From Streptomyces sp. NBS 14/10 (GTDB lineage Bacteria > Actinomycetota > Actinomycetes > Streptomycetales > Streptomycetaceae), in assembly GCF_002224125.1 (NCBI RefSeq), contig NZ_NCSM01000056.1, forward strand, positions 62,001 to 126,000: 64,000 nucleotides of DNA, written 5' to 3'. The position numbers and the translations under genes were made by a program. Shown in pieces: positions 41,933 to 50,938 of the stretch; position 1 is the stretch's first letter; each line of letters opens with the position of its first letter. Below the pieces are notes generated by a model, which ran no database searches, had not been told where the DNA came from, and saw only the letters and a list, made by a program, of their open reading frames with translations.

Positions 41933-44305
41933 ATGGCCACCGATCTGTACGGCATACGCGTCCTCGATGTCGCTCCTGACGAGTTGCGCGTCCGGTTCCG
42001 CGTCTTCGTCGTGTACTACGACACCGAAAGCCGGACCCACGCGCCGCTGCCCGACGATCCGAGCTTTTTCTTCTGCATGCTGTGGGAGGCGACGAACCGC
42101 CTGCCGCTCACCTCGCTCCACCCGCTGCGGATGGTCGGCGTCGACGAGGTCCTGGATGGTGAGTGGGTCGCCGCGCACACCCATCGGTACGTACGGCGGA
42201 TCGAGCGGATCGCCACCCGCAACCACCCGGTGGCCGAGGCCGGCTGGCAGCGCCTGAGCGACTTCTACTACGAGCGTGACGGCCGCTGGAAGGACGAGGA
42301 CCTGCTCGCGCAGGCCGACTACGACGTCGAGGTCACCGACGCCCGCTGGCTGGAGTCGCTCAGCCCCGGCCATGGCTGGGCGACCGCCTCGTACTCGATG
42401 ACGGCCGACCAGGTGCTGGAGGCGGACGCGCCCACGGTGCTGGACCTGCGGCGTCCCGCGGTGACGCTCGACCCGTTCCCGGACGAGGAGACCGACGAGG
42501 GCACCCCCAGCGATCTGGCCTTCTCGGACGACGGGCGGTATCTCGCGGTCACCAGCCAGGCGTGCGAGCTGGTGGTGTTCCGCACCGACGACTGGAGCGA
42601 GCACACCCGCGTCCCCTTCAGCGCCCTGTGGGGCCAGGACATCCAGTGGGTGCCCGGCACCCACCGGATCACCAAGCGCGTCCGATGGGGCGGCGGCGAC
42701 ACGGACGACGACGCCGCGACCCGCGCCTACGACGTCGACAGCGGCGCCGAGGTGGATGTCCCCCCGCAGCCCCGCGAGTCCCGCTCGCGCACCGGCCGCT
42801 ACCGGGCGGACGTCGGCTTCGGCCGCCACCGCGCCGATGGCGGCTACGGCGGCTTCACCGGTTTCGGCGGCTGGGTCGACGTCCTGTGCTCATCCGGCCC
42901 ATCGCCCCGCCGACTGCACCTTCCGCGCGGGAAGGAGTCGGTCGGAAGCGTCTCCTTCACCGGCGACGAGCCCGGCGGCGAAACCCGGATGTTCGTCGGC
43001 CAGGGGAGCGATGTGCACATCCTGGACCCGGAGACCGGACACGTCCTGACCACGCTCACCGGAATCAAGTCCGACGCGATCGTCCGGCCGGACGGGGCCT
43101 ATCTGGTGGCCGGCGGCGGAAAGGGCCCGGACGACGACGGGATCGAGGGGGGCGAGCGGATCGACCTGTGGCGGGTCCGTGACGGCGCGCTGCTCATGCG
43201 CTGCCGGACCGGCGGCGACATCCTCCCCGCCATGGCCTGGTCGCCCGACGGCAGCATGCTCGCGGTCTCGGTGATCACCGGATACCAGGGCTACGGAGGC
43301 GAGTTCCGGATCTACCGCGCCGGGGCGCCCGTCGAGCCCCCGGAGGAGCCGCGCCTGACGCTCGAAGAGCTGCGCGAGCTCGCCGCGGACGCCCGGGACA
43401 AGGACGCCCTCTTCCTGTACGACCAGCTGATCGAGCGAGAGGAGGACCCGGCGGCCCTCGGCAGGGCGTACCGGAAGAAGGCCGATCTGCTGCGGGAGCG
43501 GGGCCGCGATCCGCGCGGCGCCGCCGAGGCGTACCGGCGGGCGATCGACATCGGCGGGGCGACGAACGCCCTGCGCGCCGCCTACGACCTGGCCTCGGTG
43601 CTGTACACCCTGCGGGACTTCGACGGCGCCGTGGAGGCCGCCCGGACGGCTCACCGCATCGCCGCCGGGCGCGATCTCGACCAGAAGAAGAACCGGACGT
43701 CGCTGGCCGAGATGGTGGTGCGCCTCGCCGACATGCTGCGCACCCGCGGCGGCGACGGCGACAACGAGGAAGCCCGCGCCGCCTACCAGCAGGCCCTCGA
43801 CCTCGGGGTCAAAAAGCCCGCCTGGGCGACCCTCGGCCTCGGCTGGACGGCCGTCAACCTGGGGGACGAGGAGAGCGCCGAGCCGTATCTGCTGCGCGCG
43901 GTGGAGCTGGCCGGAAGCGAGCTCACCACGCGGGGCTACGCCGCCATGCTGCTCGGTGGTATCGCCAAGGACCGCCGCGATCTGCCCGACGCGCTGAAGT
44001 GGTACCAGAAGGCGTTCAAGGCCGACGACATCCACCGGCCGCTGGCCACCGGCCACCTCGGCGAGCTGCACTACTGGCTGGGCGACCGCGACGGCGCCCG
44101 CACCTGGTACGAGCGGCTGCTGAGGGCCACCCACGAGCCCGAGCTGATCGCCGAGGGCGCCTTCAGACTCGGCGAGATGGCCGCCGAGGACGGCGACCGC
44201 GGGCGAGCGGGCGAGCTGCTGGAGCGGGCCGCCGGGACCGGAAGCGGGGAGTTCGCCGCGCGGGCCCGGGTGCTGCTGCGCGGGCTGTCGGGGGACAAGT
44301 CCTGA
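41933..44305 (+). CDS. Beta-propeller plus TPR protein, unknown function
   Basis: Large cytosolic protein of 790 residues. An N-terminal domain of about 150 residues has no match I recognise. The middle (about 170-465) shows WD40-like blades: LAFSDDGRYLAVTSQACELV, VHILDPETGHVLTTLTG, MAWSPDGSMLAVSVITGYQG. The rest is helical with TPR-like repeats (AAEAYRRAIDIGGATNALRA, YLLRAVELAGSELTTRGYAA, KWYQKAFKADDIHRPLATGH). Such scaffolds assemble complexes; no partner is evident. GGAAGG lies 4 nt before the ATG. The stop lies in a 10-bp tandem repeat (44301-44330). Confidence 0.8.
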   Translation: MATDLYGIRVLDVAPDELRVRFRVFVVYYDTESRTHAPLPDDPSFFFCMLWEATNRLPLTSLHPLRMVGVDEVLDGEWVAAHTHRYVRRIERIATRNHPVAEAGWQRLSDFYYERDGRWKDEDLLAQADYDVEVTDARWLESLSPGHGWATASYSMTADQVLEADAPTVLDLRRPAVTLDPFPDEETDEGTPSDLAFSDDGRYLAVTSQACELVVFRTDDWSEHTRVPFSALWGQDIQWVPGTHRITKRVRWGGGDTDDDAATRAYDVDSGAEVDVPPQPRESRSRTGRYRADVGFGRHRADGGYGGFTGFGGWVDVLCSSGPSPRRLHLPRGKESVGSVSFTGDEPGGETRMFVGQGSDVHILDPETGHVLTTLTGIKSDAIVRPDGAYLVAGGGKGPDDDGIEGGERIDLWRVRDGALLMRCRTGGDILPAMAWSPDGSMLAVSVITGYQGYGGEFRIYRAGAPVEPPEEPRLTLEELRELAADARDKDALFLYDQLIEREEDPAALGRAYRKKADLLRERGRDPRGAAEAYRRAIDIGGATNALRAAYDLASVLYTLRDFDGAVEAARTAHRIAAGRDLDQKKNRTSLAEMVVRLADMLRTRGGDGDNEEARAAYQQALDLGVKKPAWATLGLGWTAVNLGDEESAEPYLLRAVELAGSELTTRGYAAMLLGGIAKDRRDLPDALKWYQKAFKADDIHRPLATGHLGELHYWLGDRDGARTWYERLLRATHEPELIAEGAFRLGEMAAEDGDRGRAGELLERAAGTGSGEFAARARVLLRGLSGDKS

Positions 44306-44330
44306 CTGGTCCTGACTGGTCCTGACTGGT
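44301..44330. repeat. 10-bp tandem repeat carrying stops in three frames
   Basis: CCTGACTGGT occurs three times exactly. Because the period is 10, its TGA triplets at 44303, 44313 and 44323 fall in all three forward frames; the first is the stop of the TPR gene. Confidence 0.85.
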
Positions 44331-44363
44331 GGGCTACGGATGTGGGGGTGTTAGGGAGGGATA

Positions 44364-44426
44364 TTGACGCCCTTGTGGCGTCTGCGCACGATAGGAGGCT
44401 CCTTATCACTCATTTGGCTGAGGAGC
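44364..44426 (+). promoter_or_regulatory. Possible promoter and SD-masking hairpin of the lipase gene
   Basis: TTGACG (44364-44369) and CACGAT (44387-44392) are spaced by 17 bp, a weak vegetative promoter. In the leader GCTCCT (44398-44403) can pair with AGGAGC (44421-44426), which contains the Shine-Dalgarno sequence of the ATG at 44433. Translation may therefore be structure-controlled. Confidence 0.35.
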
Positions 44427-44432
44427 TTCCTC

Positions 44433-45407
44433 ATGCGATTACGTACCTGGGCCGCCGGCCTCACGGCGGCCCTGCTGACGCTGGTTCTGCTCCCCCTGTC
44501 CGCGCGGGCCGACAGCGACCCCGGTCCACCGCTGGAGACCCCGGTGGCCGAGCTCGCCAAGGGGCTGCACTGCGATACGGACCAGACGGACACCGGTAAA
44601 CCGACCGTGCTGTTCATACCCGGCACCGTGGTCAAAGGAGAGGAGAGCTTCGCCTGGAACTACATGGCCGAGCTGAAGAAGAGCGGCTATCCGGCCTGTT
44701 GGGTGGACTACCCCGGCCGCGGTCTGCGGGATATGCAGGAGTCCGTCGAGTACGTGGTGTACGCGGCGCGCACGATCCACGAGCGCACCGGCCGCAAGGT
44801 CGATCTGATCGGCCACAGTCAAGGCGGCCTCCTGGCGGCCTGGGCGCTGCGCTTCTGGCCGGATCTGGCGGCCAAGGTCGATGACATGGTGACCCTGGGC
44901 GCCCCGTTCCAGGGCACGACCATCGCCAGTTCCTGCCTCCCGCTCACCGAGATCACCGGCTGCCCGGCGGCGATCCTCCAGCTCGCCCGCGACTCCAACT
45001 GGTCGAAGGCGCTCGCCGCGCACGGCACTCCGATGCCCGCGGGCCCCTCGTACACCGTGGTCTACTCCCTGGCCGACGAGGCCGTACTGGCCGACGGGCC
45101 CCCGGTCCTGCCGGGCACCCGGAACATCGGCGTCCAGGACATCTGCCCCGGACGGCTGTGGCCCAGCCACTTCGCCCTGGTCGTCGATCTGGTGTCGTAC
45201 GAACTCGCCGCCGACGCCATCGAACACCCCGGCGCCGCCGACCCCGGCAGAATCAACCGCGCTGACTGCGCCACCCTGCTGATGCCCCTCAACCTCGAGG
45301 AAGCGGTCAAGACCCTGCCGGGCCTGCTGAGCCTGCCGTTCGACGTCGCGATCCACAGCCGGCCGTGGGCCGCCGCGGAGCCCCCGCTGCGCCCCTACGC
45401 GCAATAG
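44433..45407 (+). CDS. Secreted triacylglycerol lipase/esterase (alpha/beta hydrolase)
   Basis: Exported hydrolase of 324 residues. A Sec signal peptide (MRLRTWAAGLTAALLTLVLL, cleavage after ARA) is followed by an EstA/lipase class 2-type domain. TVLFIPGTVVKGEE opens the fold, and the nucleophile serine is in DLIGHSQGGLLAAW (about 129). The acid and histidine are probably in SLADEAVLADGP and LWPSHFALVVDL. Several cysteines suggest disulfides. The hydrophobic lipid or ester substrate is inferred from family. ATG at 44433 fits both signal peptide and GAGGAG; the frame is open from 44364. Confidence 0.88.
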   Translation: MRLRTWAAGLTAALLTLVLLPLSARADSDPGPPLETPVAELAKGLHCDTDQTDTGKPTVLFIPGTVVKGEESFAWNYMAELKKSGYPACWVDYPGRGLRDMQESVEYVVYAARTIHERTGRKVDLIGHSQGGLLAAWALRFWPDLAAKVDDMVTLGAPFQGTTIASSCLPLTEITGCPAAILQLARDSNWSKALAAHGTPMPAGPSYTVVYSLADEAVLADGPPVLPGTRNIGVQDICPGRLWPSHFALVVDLVSYELAADAIEHPGAADPGRINRADCATLLMPLNLEEAVKTLPGLLSLPFDVAIHSRPWAAAEPPLRPYAQ

Positions 45408-45444
45408 GCCGCGACAGGCAGCGCGGAAGAGAAGCGCAAAAGAA

Positions 45445-45475
45445 GCCGCCCCGCGGCGGGGGTCCACGGGGCGGC
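45445..45475. terminator. Bidirectional terminator between lipase and M64 peptidase genes
   Basis: GCCGCCCCG (45445-45453) and CGGGGCGGC (45467-45475) form a perfect 9-bp stem with a 13-base loop, placed between two convergent genes. Confidence 0.65.
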
Positions 45476-45501
45476 AGCTGGGGGGTGGCGGCGGTGAGCG
45501 G

Positions 45502-46878
45502 CTAGGAGGCAGCGACCTTCCAAGTACGGGAGGCCGTCAGCTTCTTCTGCAGGGCGGGGTCCTTGACCGCCTTGGTGTTGTCCGTGGCCTTGGCGGTGAT
45601 GGTGTGCGCCTGACCATCAGCGGTGATGCCGAGGGAGGCCGGGGTGACCGAGCTCTTGCCGCGCGCGGCGGTGACCTCGGTGCCGTCCACGGACCAGGTG
45701 ATCGACGCGGAGGCCGGGAAGGTGACCTTGATGGTCGCGTCGCGCTTGAGGGCGGTGCCCGTACCGGTGTTGCTGCCGAGCACGCCGGCGTGCTGGTAGA
45801 AGCCCGCGATCATCGCCTCCCGGCCGGGGAGGCTGAACTCCCGGCCGAGGGTGCGCATGATCGAGTTATCGGTGGGGCGGTTGATGCCCTTGGGGTAGTA
45901 GCGCCCGCCCTCGTACGCGCCGACCGTGCCCCCGTCGGGCGAGGTCTGGCCGATCCAGCGGTACCACTTCTTCTGCTGCGAGGTCATCTGCGCCGCGGTC
46001 AGCTTGGTGGCGTTGGACTCGCCGGGCTCGGCGCCGGTGTAGGTGCCGTAGTCGTCGTAGTAGTACTCGTCGGCCAGCTTGCCGAGCGAGTGGCCGGTCT
46101 CATGGACGGCCACCTGGTCGGAGTCGGCGTGGTCGGAGGAGGCGGTGGCGATGCCGTCGTAGCCGACCTGCGAGGTGAGGGTGTAGCCGGCGCCGCCGTA
46201 CTTGGTGGAGTTGGAGAGCACGACGACCAGGTCGGCGTCCGGGGCCTTGGCGGCGTACGACTCGACCTTGGCGGTGTCGACGCACAGCAGCCGCTCGATG
46301 TCGTCGCACCAGAAGTACGACTTCAGCGCGGTGTCCTTGACGACGTCCTTGCCCGGGTCACCGGAGACGCCCGACTGGTTGGAGACCGCGTCCACCGACC
46401 AGACGTTGAACAGCTCCTTGTAGGAGGCGTACGGCTCGACGGCGGACATCTGGTCCCACTTGGACCGCAGATCGGCGTGGAAGTCGCCCTGCTGGGCGGA
46501 GGTGTAGCCGTCGCCGATGAAGACGACATCGAGCTTGTCGCCCACCGGTCCGGTCTGGATGACCGCGCTGACGTCGCCGTCGGCGGCCGCCTCGGAGGCG
46601 GACAGGGCGCGGTCCGCGCGGGCGATGCGGTCGGGGGTGGCGGCCGGGACCTCGGTGTGTCGGGGATGGCTGCCGGGGCGGGTGAAGTACTCCACCTCAT
46701 GGGTGCGCTCGGCGGCCGGGGCCGCCGCGGCGCTGACGGGGGCCGCCGCGGCGCTGCTGGGGGGCGGCGGCGGATCCGTGGTGGCCGAGGCCGTCGCGGC
46801 CAGTGCGGCCGTCAGAACGAAACCGCCGGCGACTGCTGCGGTGCGTATGGAGAAACGTCTGGGCAGACGTCTGCGCAC
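45502..46878 (-). CDS. Secreted M64-family (IgA peptidase-like) metalloprotease
   Basis: Exported zinc protease of 458 residues. A Sec signal (MRRRLPRRFSIRTAAVAGGF, then an Ala-rich run ending ATASA) precedes an Ala/Pro-rich spacer. The catalytic domain opens DKLDVVFIGDGYTSAQQGDF and contains the zinc motif HETGH in VAVHETGHSLGKLADEYYY (about 258), with SIMRTLGREFSLPGREAMI downstream, all typical of peptidase family M64. The last 90 residues look like a beta-sandwich (ITWSVDGTEVTAARGKSSVT). The target protein is unknown. Confidence 0.9.
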   Translation of the reverse strand: MRRRLPRRFSIRTAAVAGGFVLTAALAATASATTDPPPPPSSAAAAPVSAAAAPAAERTHEVEYFTRPGSHPRHTEVPAATPDRIARADRALSASEAAADGDVSAVIQTGPVGDKLDVVFIGDGYTSAQQGDFHADLRSKWDQMSAVEPYASYKELFNVWSVDAVSNQSGVSGDPGKDVVKDTALKSYFWCDDIERLLCVDTAKVESYAAKAPDADLVVVLSNSTKYGGAGYTLTSQVGYDGIATASSDHADSDQVAVHETGHSLGKLADEYYYDDYGTYTGAEPGESNATKLTAAQMTSQQKKWYRWIGQTSPDGGTVGAYEGGRYYPKGINRPTDNSIMRTLGREFSLPGREAMIAGFYQHAGVLGSNTGTGTALKRDATIKVTFPASASITWSVDGTEVTAARGKSSVTPASLGITADGQAHTITAKATDNTKAVKDPALQKKLTASRTWKVAAS

Positions 46879-47293
46879 GGTCGATACCCCCCGAACTCAA
46901 CTTCGTAAGCAGCCAGTTAAGCACGATTAAGTCGCCGCTCAACCTAGGGGCTCGGGCCGCGATTCGGCAATGGGGATTAGGGAAGTCGCTAGTAATCGTC
47001 AGCAGTTGTCAGTAGTCACCGGCGTCCCTCCGGCCCCGGCCGACAGTGTCTCAGATGGCGTCTCACCATGTGTTTTCGGGGTGCGATCGCGATCCGTTCG
47101 GCGCCGGGAGCCGTATCGTCGAGCGATACGTCGAAGTGGTGGCCGGTGGGCGGCCGGTGGGCCCCAGGATCCTGGCCGACGGACGGTCACCGCTTCTGCT
47201 CGACCGGCCCTTCCACCACCTGGGCATGTTTCAATCCTCGCATAAATGGACTTAGCTCGGTGATTAAGTTGCCGCCGAGGAGAAGAGGGCAGG
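46879..47293. other. 415-bp divergent regulatory region
   Basis: No gene is supported. It holds two copies of GATTAAGT[CT]GCCGC (46925-46938 and 47262-47275), one near each divergent start, an additional TTAAG nearby (46915-46919), and a perfect dyad CGTATCG-TCGAG-CGATACG (47112-47130). Local composition is less GC-rich than coding DNA. The repeated boxes are possible targets of the XRE-TPR regulator at 47294. Confidence 0.5.
47112..47130. promoter_or_regulatory. Perfect 7-bp-arm dyad
   Basis: CGTATCG (47112-47118) and CGATACG (47124-47130) flank TCGAG, midway between the M64 protease and XRE-TPR genes. Operator-like spacing suggests a dimeric regulator. Confidence 0.4.
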
Positions 47294-48715
47294 GTGGGCG
47301 AGAGAAGCGCCGGGGACGTACGAACGGCGGACGGAGCCGCGGAGATCGGACGCCGGGTGCTCCGGCTGCGTACGGAACGGGGGCTCACCCAGCGGCAGCT
47401 GGCCGAGCCCGCCTACACCGCCGCGTATGTCTCCACACTGGAGTCCGGGAAAGTACGCCCCTCCGAAGCCGCGCTGCGCCATCTCGCCGCACGTCTCGGC
47501 ATCAGCTACGAGGAGCTGACCACGGGCCGCGACCCGCACGACGCGGTCCGGCTGCGCGCCGGGCTCACCGACGCCCGTAAGGCGCTGGCCACCGGCGACG
47601 CCAAGGACGCGGCCGCGCTGTTCGAGGAGCTGATGACCGAAGCCGAGCGGCTCGGCTTCCGCGACGAGCGGGCCACCGCCCTGGTGGGGCTCGGCGACTG
47701 CGCACAGGAGACCGGCGAACTCGTCGCGGCGCGCGCCCACTACGAGGCGGCGGAACAGCTGCTGGCCGACGAGCCGCTGCCCCGGCGGGTCCCGGCCATC
47801 CGCGGCCGTGCCGTGGCCCATTTCCTCTCGGGCGAGCTGCGCTACTCCTGCTACCTCCTGGAGAGCGCCATCGACGAGCTCAACGCCTCGGGCCTGCACG
47901 ACCCCAACGCCCTGCTGCTGCTCTACACCGCCTCGATCGCCCCGTACATGGACATGGGCGCGCACGCCCGCGCCGCGCGCTCCGCCGAGTTGGCGCTCGC
48001 GCTGGCCCCCAGCGTCGACGACCCGGGGCTGATCGCCCGGCTGCACCGCGGCGTGGCCCGCACCCTCATCGCCGAGGGCCGCACCGCCGAGGCGGACGCC
48101 TCGCTGGCCAAGGCGCAGGAGCTGTACGAGCAGCTGCGCATCCACACCGACCTGGCCCACTGCCACTGGATGCGCGGCTACGTCCACGCCCAGGACGGCA
48201 ACCTGGAGCGGGCGGAGCGCGAACTGCGCGTCGCGCGCGACATGCTGGCGTCCAAGCGGGCCACGCTGTACGTGGTGCAGGTGGAGGTGGAGCTGGCGGA
48301 CGTACTGCGGCGGCGCGGGCGTACGGCGGAGGCGGAGGCGCTGCTGCTGCCACTGCTGAAGCGGTCCACGGGGAACGGTGGGGCTGAAGCAGGAGAGGAC
48401 GCGGGTACGACGTCCGGGCTCACCACCGAGACGGGCGCGGTGCACGCGGGCGGGGCACACCGGCTGCTCGGCCTGATCGCGGAGGAGCGCGGCGACGCGG
48501 CGACGGCGGAGGAGCACTACCGCGCGGCCCTGTCCCTGCTGGAACGGACGGGCGCGGCGGGCGATCTGGCCGACCTGTGCCGGCTGCTGGGCGATCTGCT
48601 GCGGCGCGCCGGCCGCGCGGAGGCGGCGATGGACGCGTACCGCATGGGCCTGGGCCACCGCGCGGCCCCCGGCACCACCACCCTGGGCCCGGCCCCGGCG
48701 GAACCGCCGGTGTGA
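47294..48715 (+). CDS. XRE-type HTH regulator with TPR domain
   Basis: Regulator of 473 residues. The N-terminal XRE helix-turn-helix (about 18-75) reads IGRRVLRLRTERGLTQRQLA and AAYVSTLESGKVRPSEAALR. The rest is tetratricopeptide helices (RKALATGDAKDAAALFEELM, LVGLGDCAQETGELVAARAH, ERAERELRVARDMLASKRAT). The layout resembles the RRNPP class, in which TPRs bind small peptides, but no adjacent peptide gene is visible. GTG start has GAAGAGGG upstream. It is divergent from the M64 protease. Confidence 0.87.
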   Translation: MGERSAGDVRTADGAAEIGRRVLRLRTERGLTQRQLAEPAYTAAYVSTLESGKVRPSEAALRHLAARLGISYEELTTGRDPHDAVRLRAGLTDARKALATGDAKDAAALFEELMTEAERLGFRDERATALVGLGDCAQETGELVAARAHYEAAEQLLADEPLPRRVPAIRGRAVAHFLSGELRYSCYLLESAIDELNASGLHDPNALLLLYTASIAPYMDMGAHARAARSAELALALAPSVDDPGLIARLHRGVARTLIAEGRTAEADASLAKAQELYEQLRIHTDLAHCHWMRGYVHAQDGNLERAERELRVARDMLASKRATLYVVQVEVELADVLRRRGRTAEAEALLLPLLKRSTGNGGAEAGEDAGTTSGLTTETGAVHAGGAHRLLGLIAEERGDAATAEEHYRAALSLLERTGAAGDLADLCRLLGDLLRRAGRAEAAMDAYRMGLGHRAAPGTTTLGPAPAEPPV

Positions 48716-48739
48716 GGTAGCGAAACCGGTGTGAGGTAG
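48707..48739. repeat. Direct repeat duplicating the stop region of the XRE-TPR gene
   Basis: CCGGTGTGAGGTAG occurs at 48707-48720 and 48726-48739. With the TAG at 48718 and the TGAs at 48713 and 48732, all three forward frames are closed within 22 bp. Confidence 0.75.
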
Positions 48740-48745
48740 AGGAAA

Positions 48746-48776
48746 AGGCCGCCGCGTGTGGGGGCCGCGGCGGCCT
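48746..48776 (+). terminator. Terminator of the XRE-TPR gene
   Basis: AGGCCGCCGCG (48746-48756) and CGCGGCGGCCT (48766-48776) form a perfect 11-bp stem around a 9-base loop, 31 bp after the stop. Confidence 0.75.
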
Positions 48777-48974
48777 GGGCCGCGGGGTGGCGCGGCGTGG
48801 GACCACTGTGCCCCGCAACGGACCGGCGGGGAATCCACCCCTGGTCTCCCGTCACCCCCGCCGACCGGCGGGGGTGCTCCCCCCGATGGACGGAGGTAGC
48901 CACTCCACTTCGTACCGCGCATGCGGCAGGCTGTCCGGGCAATGAGCATGACAGCCAAGGGGAGGGAGCGGCCG

Positions 48975-49724
48975 GTGATCCGTGTGGCTGTGGTGGACGA
49001 CGAAGCGCTCGTACGGTCCGGATTGCGGCTGATCCTGGGCACGGCCCCGGACATCGAGGTCGTCGCGGAGTGCTCCGGCGCCGGCGCGGTGGCGGCGGTG
49101 CGCGGCAGCGCGGCCGATGTGGTCCTCCTGGACATCCGGATGCCCGACGTGGACGGGCTGACCGTGCTGAGACGGCTGTTGGAGGCGGACCGCGCCCCGG
49201 CCGTCGCCATGCTGACCACCTTCGACGCGCAGGAGTACGTCACGGCCGCACTGCGCGCGGGGGCCGCGGGGTTTCTGCTCAAGGACACCGATCCGGAACA
49301 GCTGGTCGGGGCCGTACGGACGCTGGCGCAGGGCGGCAGCGTGCTGGACCCGGGCGTCACCCGGGCCGTGATCGGCGGCTATCTGGCGGCCGAGGCGGAG
49401 GCCACGGCCTCGGCGGCGGTCGAGGCGCTGACGCCGCGCGAGCGGGAGGTGCTGGCGCTGCTCGGGGAGGGGCTGGCCAATCCGCAGATCGCGGAGCGGA
49501 TGGGGCTGGCGCCCAGCACGGTCAAGGACCATGTTCGGGCGCTGCTGGCCAAGTTGGGCGGGGTCAACCGGGTGCAGGCCGCGATCGTGGCCGACCGGGC
49601 GGGGCTGCTGGCGGGCGCTCCGTGGGCCGAAGGACCAGGGGGATCAGGGAGACCAGGCAGAACAGGGGCGCCAGGGACGGCAGGTGCGCCAGGGGCCGCA
49701 GGGGCGCCCGGGGGGCCTCGATGA
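48975..49724 (+). CDS. LuxR/NarL-family response regulator
   Basis: Response regulator of 249 residues. The receiver has VAVVDDEALVRSGLRL, the phospho-aspartate in DVVLLDIRMPDVDG and the lysine in GFLLKDTDPE. The LuxR domain reads LTPREREVLALLGEGLANPQ and IAERMGLAPSTVKDHVRALL. The tail is a low-complexity GAPGTAGAPGAAGAPGG stretch. GTG at 48975 is preferred, with GGAGGGAG about 8 nt upstream; the frame is open from 48921. It overlaps the following kinase gene by ATGA. Confidence 0.92.
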   Translation: MIRVAVVDDEALVRSGLRLILGTAPDIEVVAECSGAGAVAAVRGSAADVVLLDIRMPDVDGLTVLRRLLEADRAPAVAMLTTFDAQEYVTAALRAGAAGFLLKDTDPEQLVGAVRTLAQGGSVLDPGVTRAVIGGYLAAEAEATASAAVEALTPREREVLALLGEGLANPQIAERMGLAPSTVKDHVRALLAKLGGVNRVQAAIVADRAGLLAGAPWAEGPGGSGRPGRTGAPGTAGAPGAAGAPGGPR

Positions 49725-50908
49725 CCACGATGACCGCCCCCGTGCCGCGCTGGGCGTCGCTGCTCGTCCCCATGGCCCTCGCCGTGGCCGACGCGCTGCT
49801 GGTCAACGGCGTGACGCTGGGCCTGGAGCTGAATGTGTCGCTGGTCGCCGCCGCCGCGCTGCTGCTGCGCCGACGGCTGCCGATGACCGTGTTCCTGGCC
49901 ACCCTGCCGGGGATCCTCATCGGCTACGTCTGGTTCGCGCCCATGATCGCGATGTACACCGTGGCCGCGCGCCGCCCCGACCGCCGGCTGCTCGCGTTCT
50001 CGGCGCTGCTGCTGGCCATCGCGCACTTCGTACCGTGGCCGGTCTCGGACTTCGAGCCGACCGCGTACAGGGAGAACACCCTGACCCTGATCGACGCATG
50101 CGTGACCTCCGTCGGCCCCATCGCGCTGGGCCTGCTGGTGCGCACCCGCAGCGAACTGGCCGCCCGTATCGCAGAGCTGACGCACAGCCGCCGCCACGCC
50201 GACGAGCTGCTGGCCCAGCAGGTGCTGAGCACCGAACGGGCCCGCCTCGCCCGGGAGATGCACGATGTCGTCGCCCACCAGGTCAGCCTCATCAGCCTGC
50301 AGGCCGGGGCGGTGCAGATCAGCGCGGCGGACACCCAGGCGCGGGAGAGCGCCCGGACGATCCGCGAGCTGTCGGTGCGCACCCTGGACGAGCTGCGCCA
50401 CATGGTGGGCGTGCTGCGCGCGGCGGGCGGCGACCTGGAAGAACTCACCCCGCAGCCGTGCCTGGCCGATCTGCCGCGGCTGATCGAGCTGAGCGCGCTG
50501 GACGTGGACTACGAGGCGGACTACGGGGAGGGGGTGTTGGAGGGCCTGGGGCAGTCGGAGGCGGTCGAGCGGGCGGTGTTCCGCATCGTGCAGGAGGCGT
50601 TGACCAATGTCCGCAAGCACGCGCCGGGCGCGCGGGTACGGGTCCGGGTCAGCGAGGCCAGTGCTGTCGGCGCGGAAGGCGACGGTAAGGGAGTGCGGGA
50701 GCTGCGGGTCGAGGTGCGCAACGGGGCGCCCGACGCGACAGCCACCGCGCCCGGCCTGCCGGGCGGCGGCCACGGCCTGATCGGCCTGCGCGAACGCGCC
50801 CAACTGCTCGGCGGCACACTGGAGGCGCACCCCCTGCCCGACGGCGGCTTCGCCGTACGCGCCCGGCTGCCCGGAGTCCGGCCCGCGCCCCGGGCGCCCC
50901 GGAGCTGA
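49721..50908 (+). CDS. Sensor histidine kinase (HisKA_3)
   Basis: Histidine kinase of 395 residues. Four or five membrane helices (about 12-130) form the sensor. The phospho-acceptor is in RLAREMHDVVAHQVSLISLQ (about residue 183). The ATPase domain carries FRIVQEALTNVRKHAPGA and GGHGLIGLRERAQLLGG. The order regulator-kinase is typical of this group in Streptomyces. The stimulus is unknown. It is coupled to the upstream regulator by the ATGA overlap. Confidence 0.92.
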   Translation: MTTMTAPVPRWASLLVPMALAVADALLVNGVTLGLELNVSLVAAAALLLRRRLPMTVFLATLPGILIGYVWFAPMIAMYTVAARRPDRRLLAFSALLLAIAHFVPWPVSDFEPTAYRENTLTLIDACVTSVGPIALGLLVRTRSELAARIAELTHSRRHADELLAQQVLSTERARLAREMHDVVAHQVSLISLQAGAVQISAADTQARESARTIRELSVRTLDELRHMVGVLRAAGGDLEELTPQPCLADLPRLIELSALDVDYEADYGEGVLEGLGQSEAVERAVFRIVQEALTNVRKHAPGARVRVRVSEASAVGAEGDGKGVRELRVEVRNGAPDATATAPGLPGGGHGLIGLRERAQLLGGTLEAHPLPDGGFAVRARLPGVRPAPRAPRS

Positions 50909-50938
50909 GCGCCGGAGGTGAGCGCCCGGGCCGGAGCG

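Noticed and set aside
47085..47094. GATCGCGATC palindrome in the 415-bp gap
   Set aside because: It is too short and too common in high-GC DNA to support a site.
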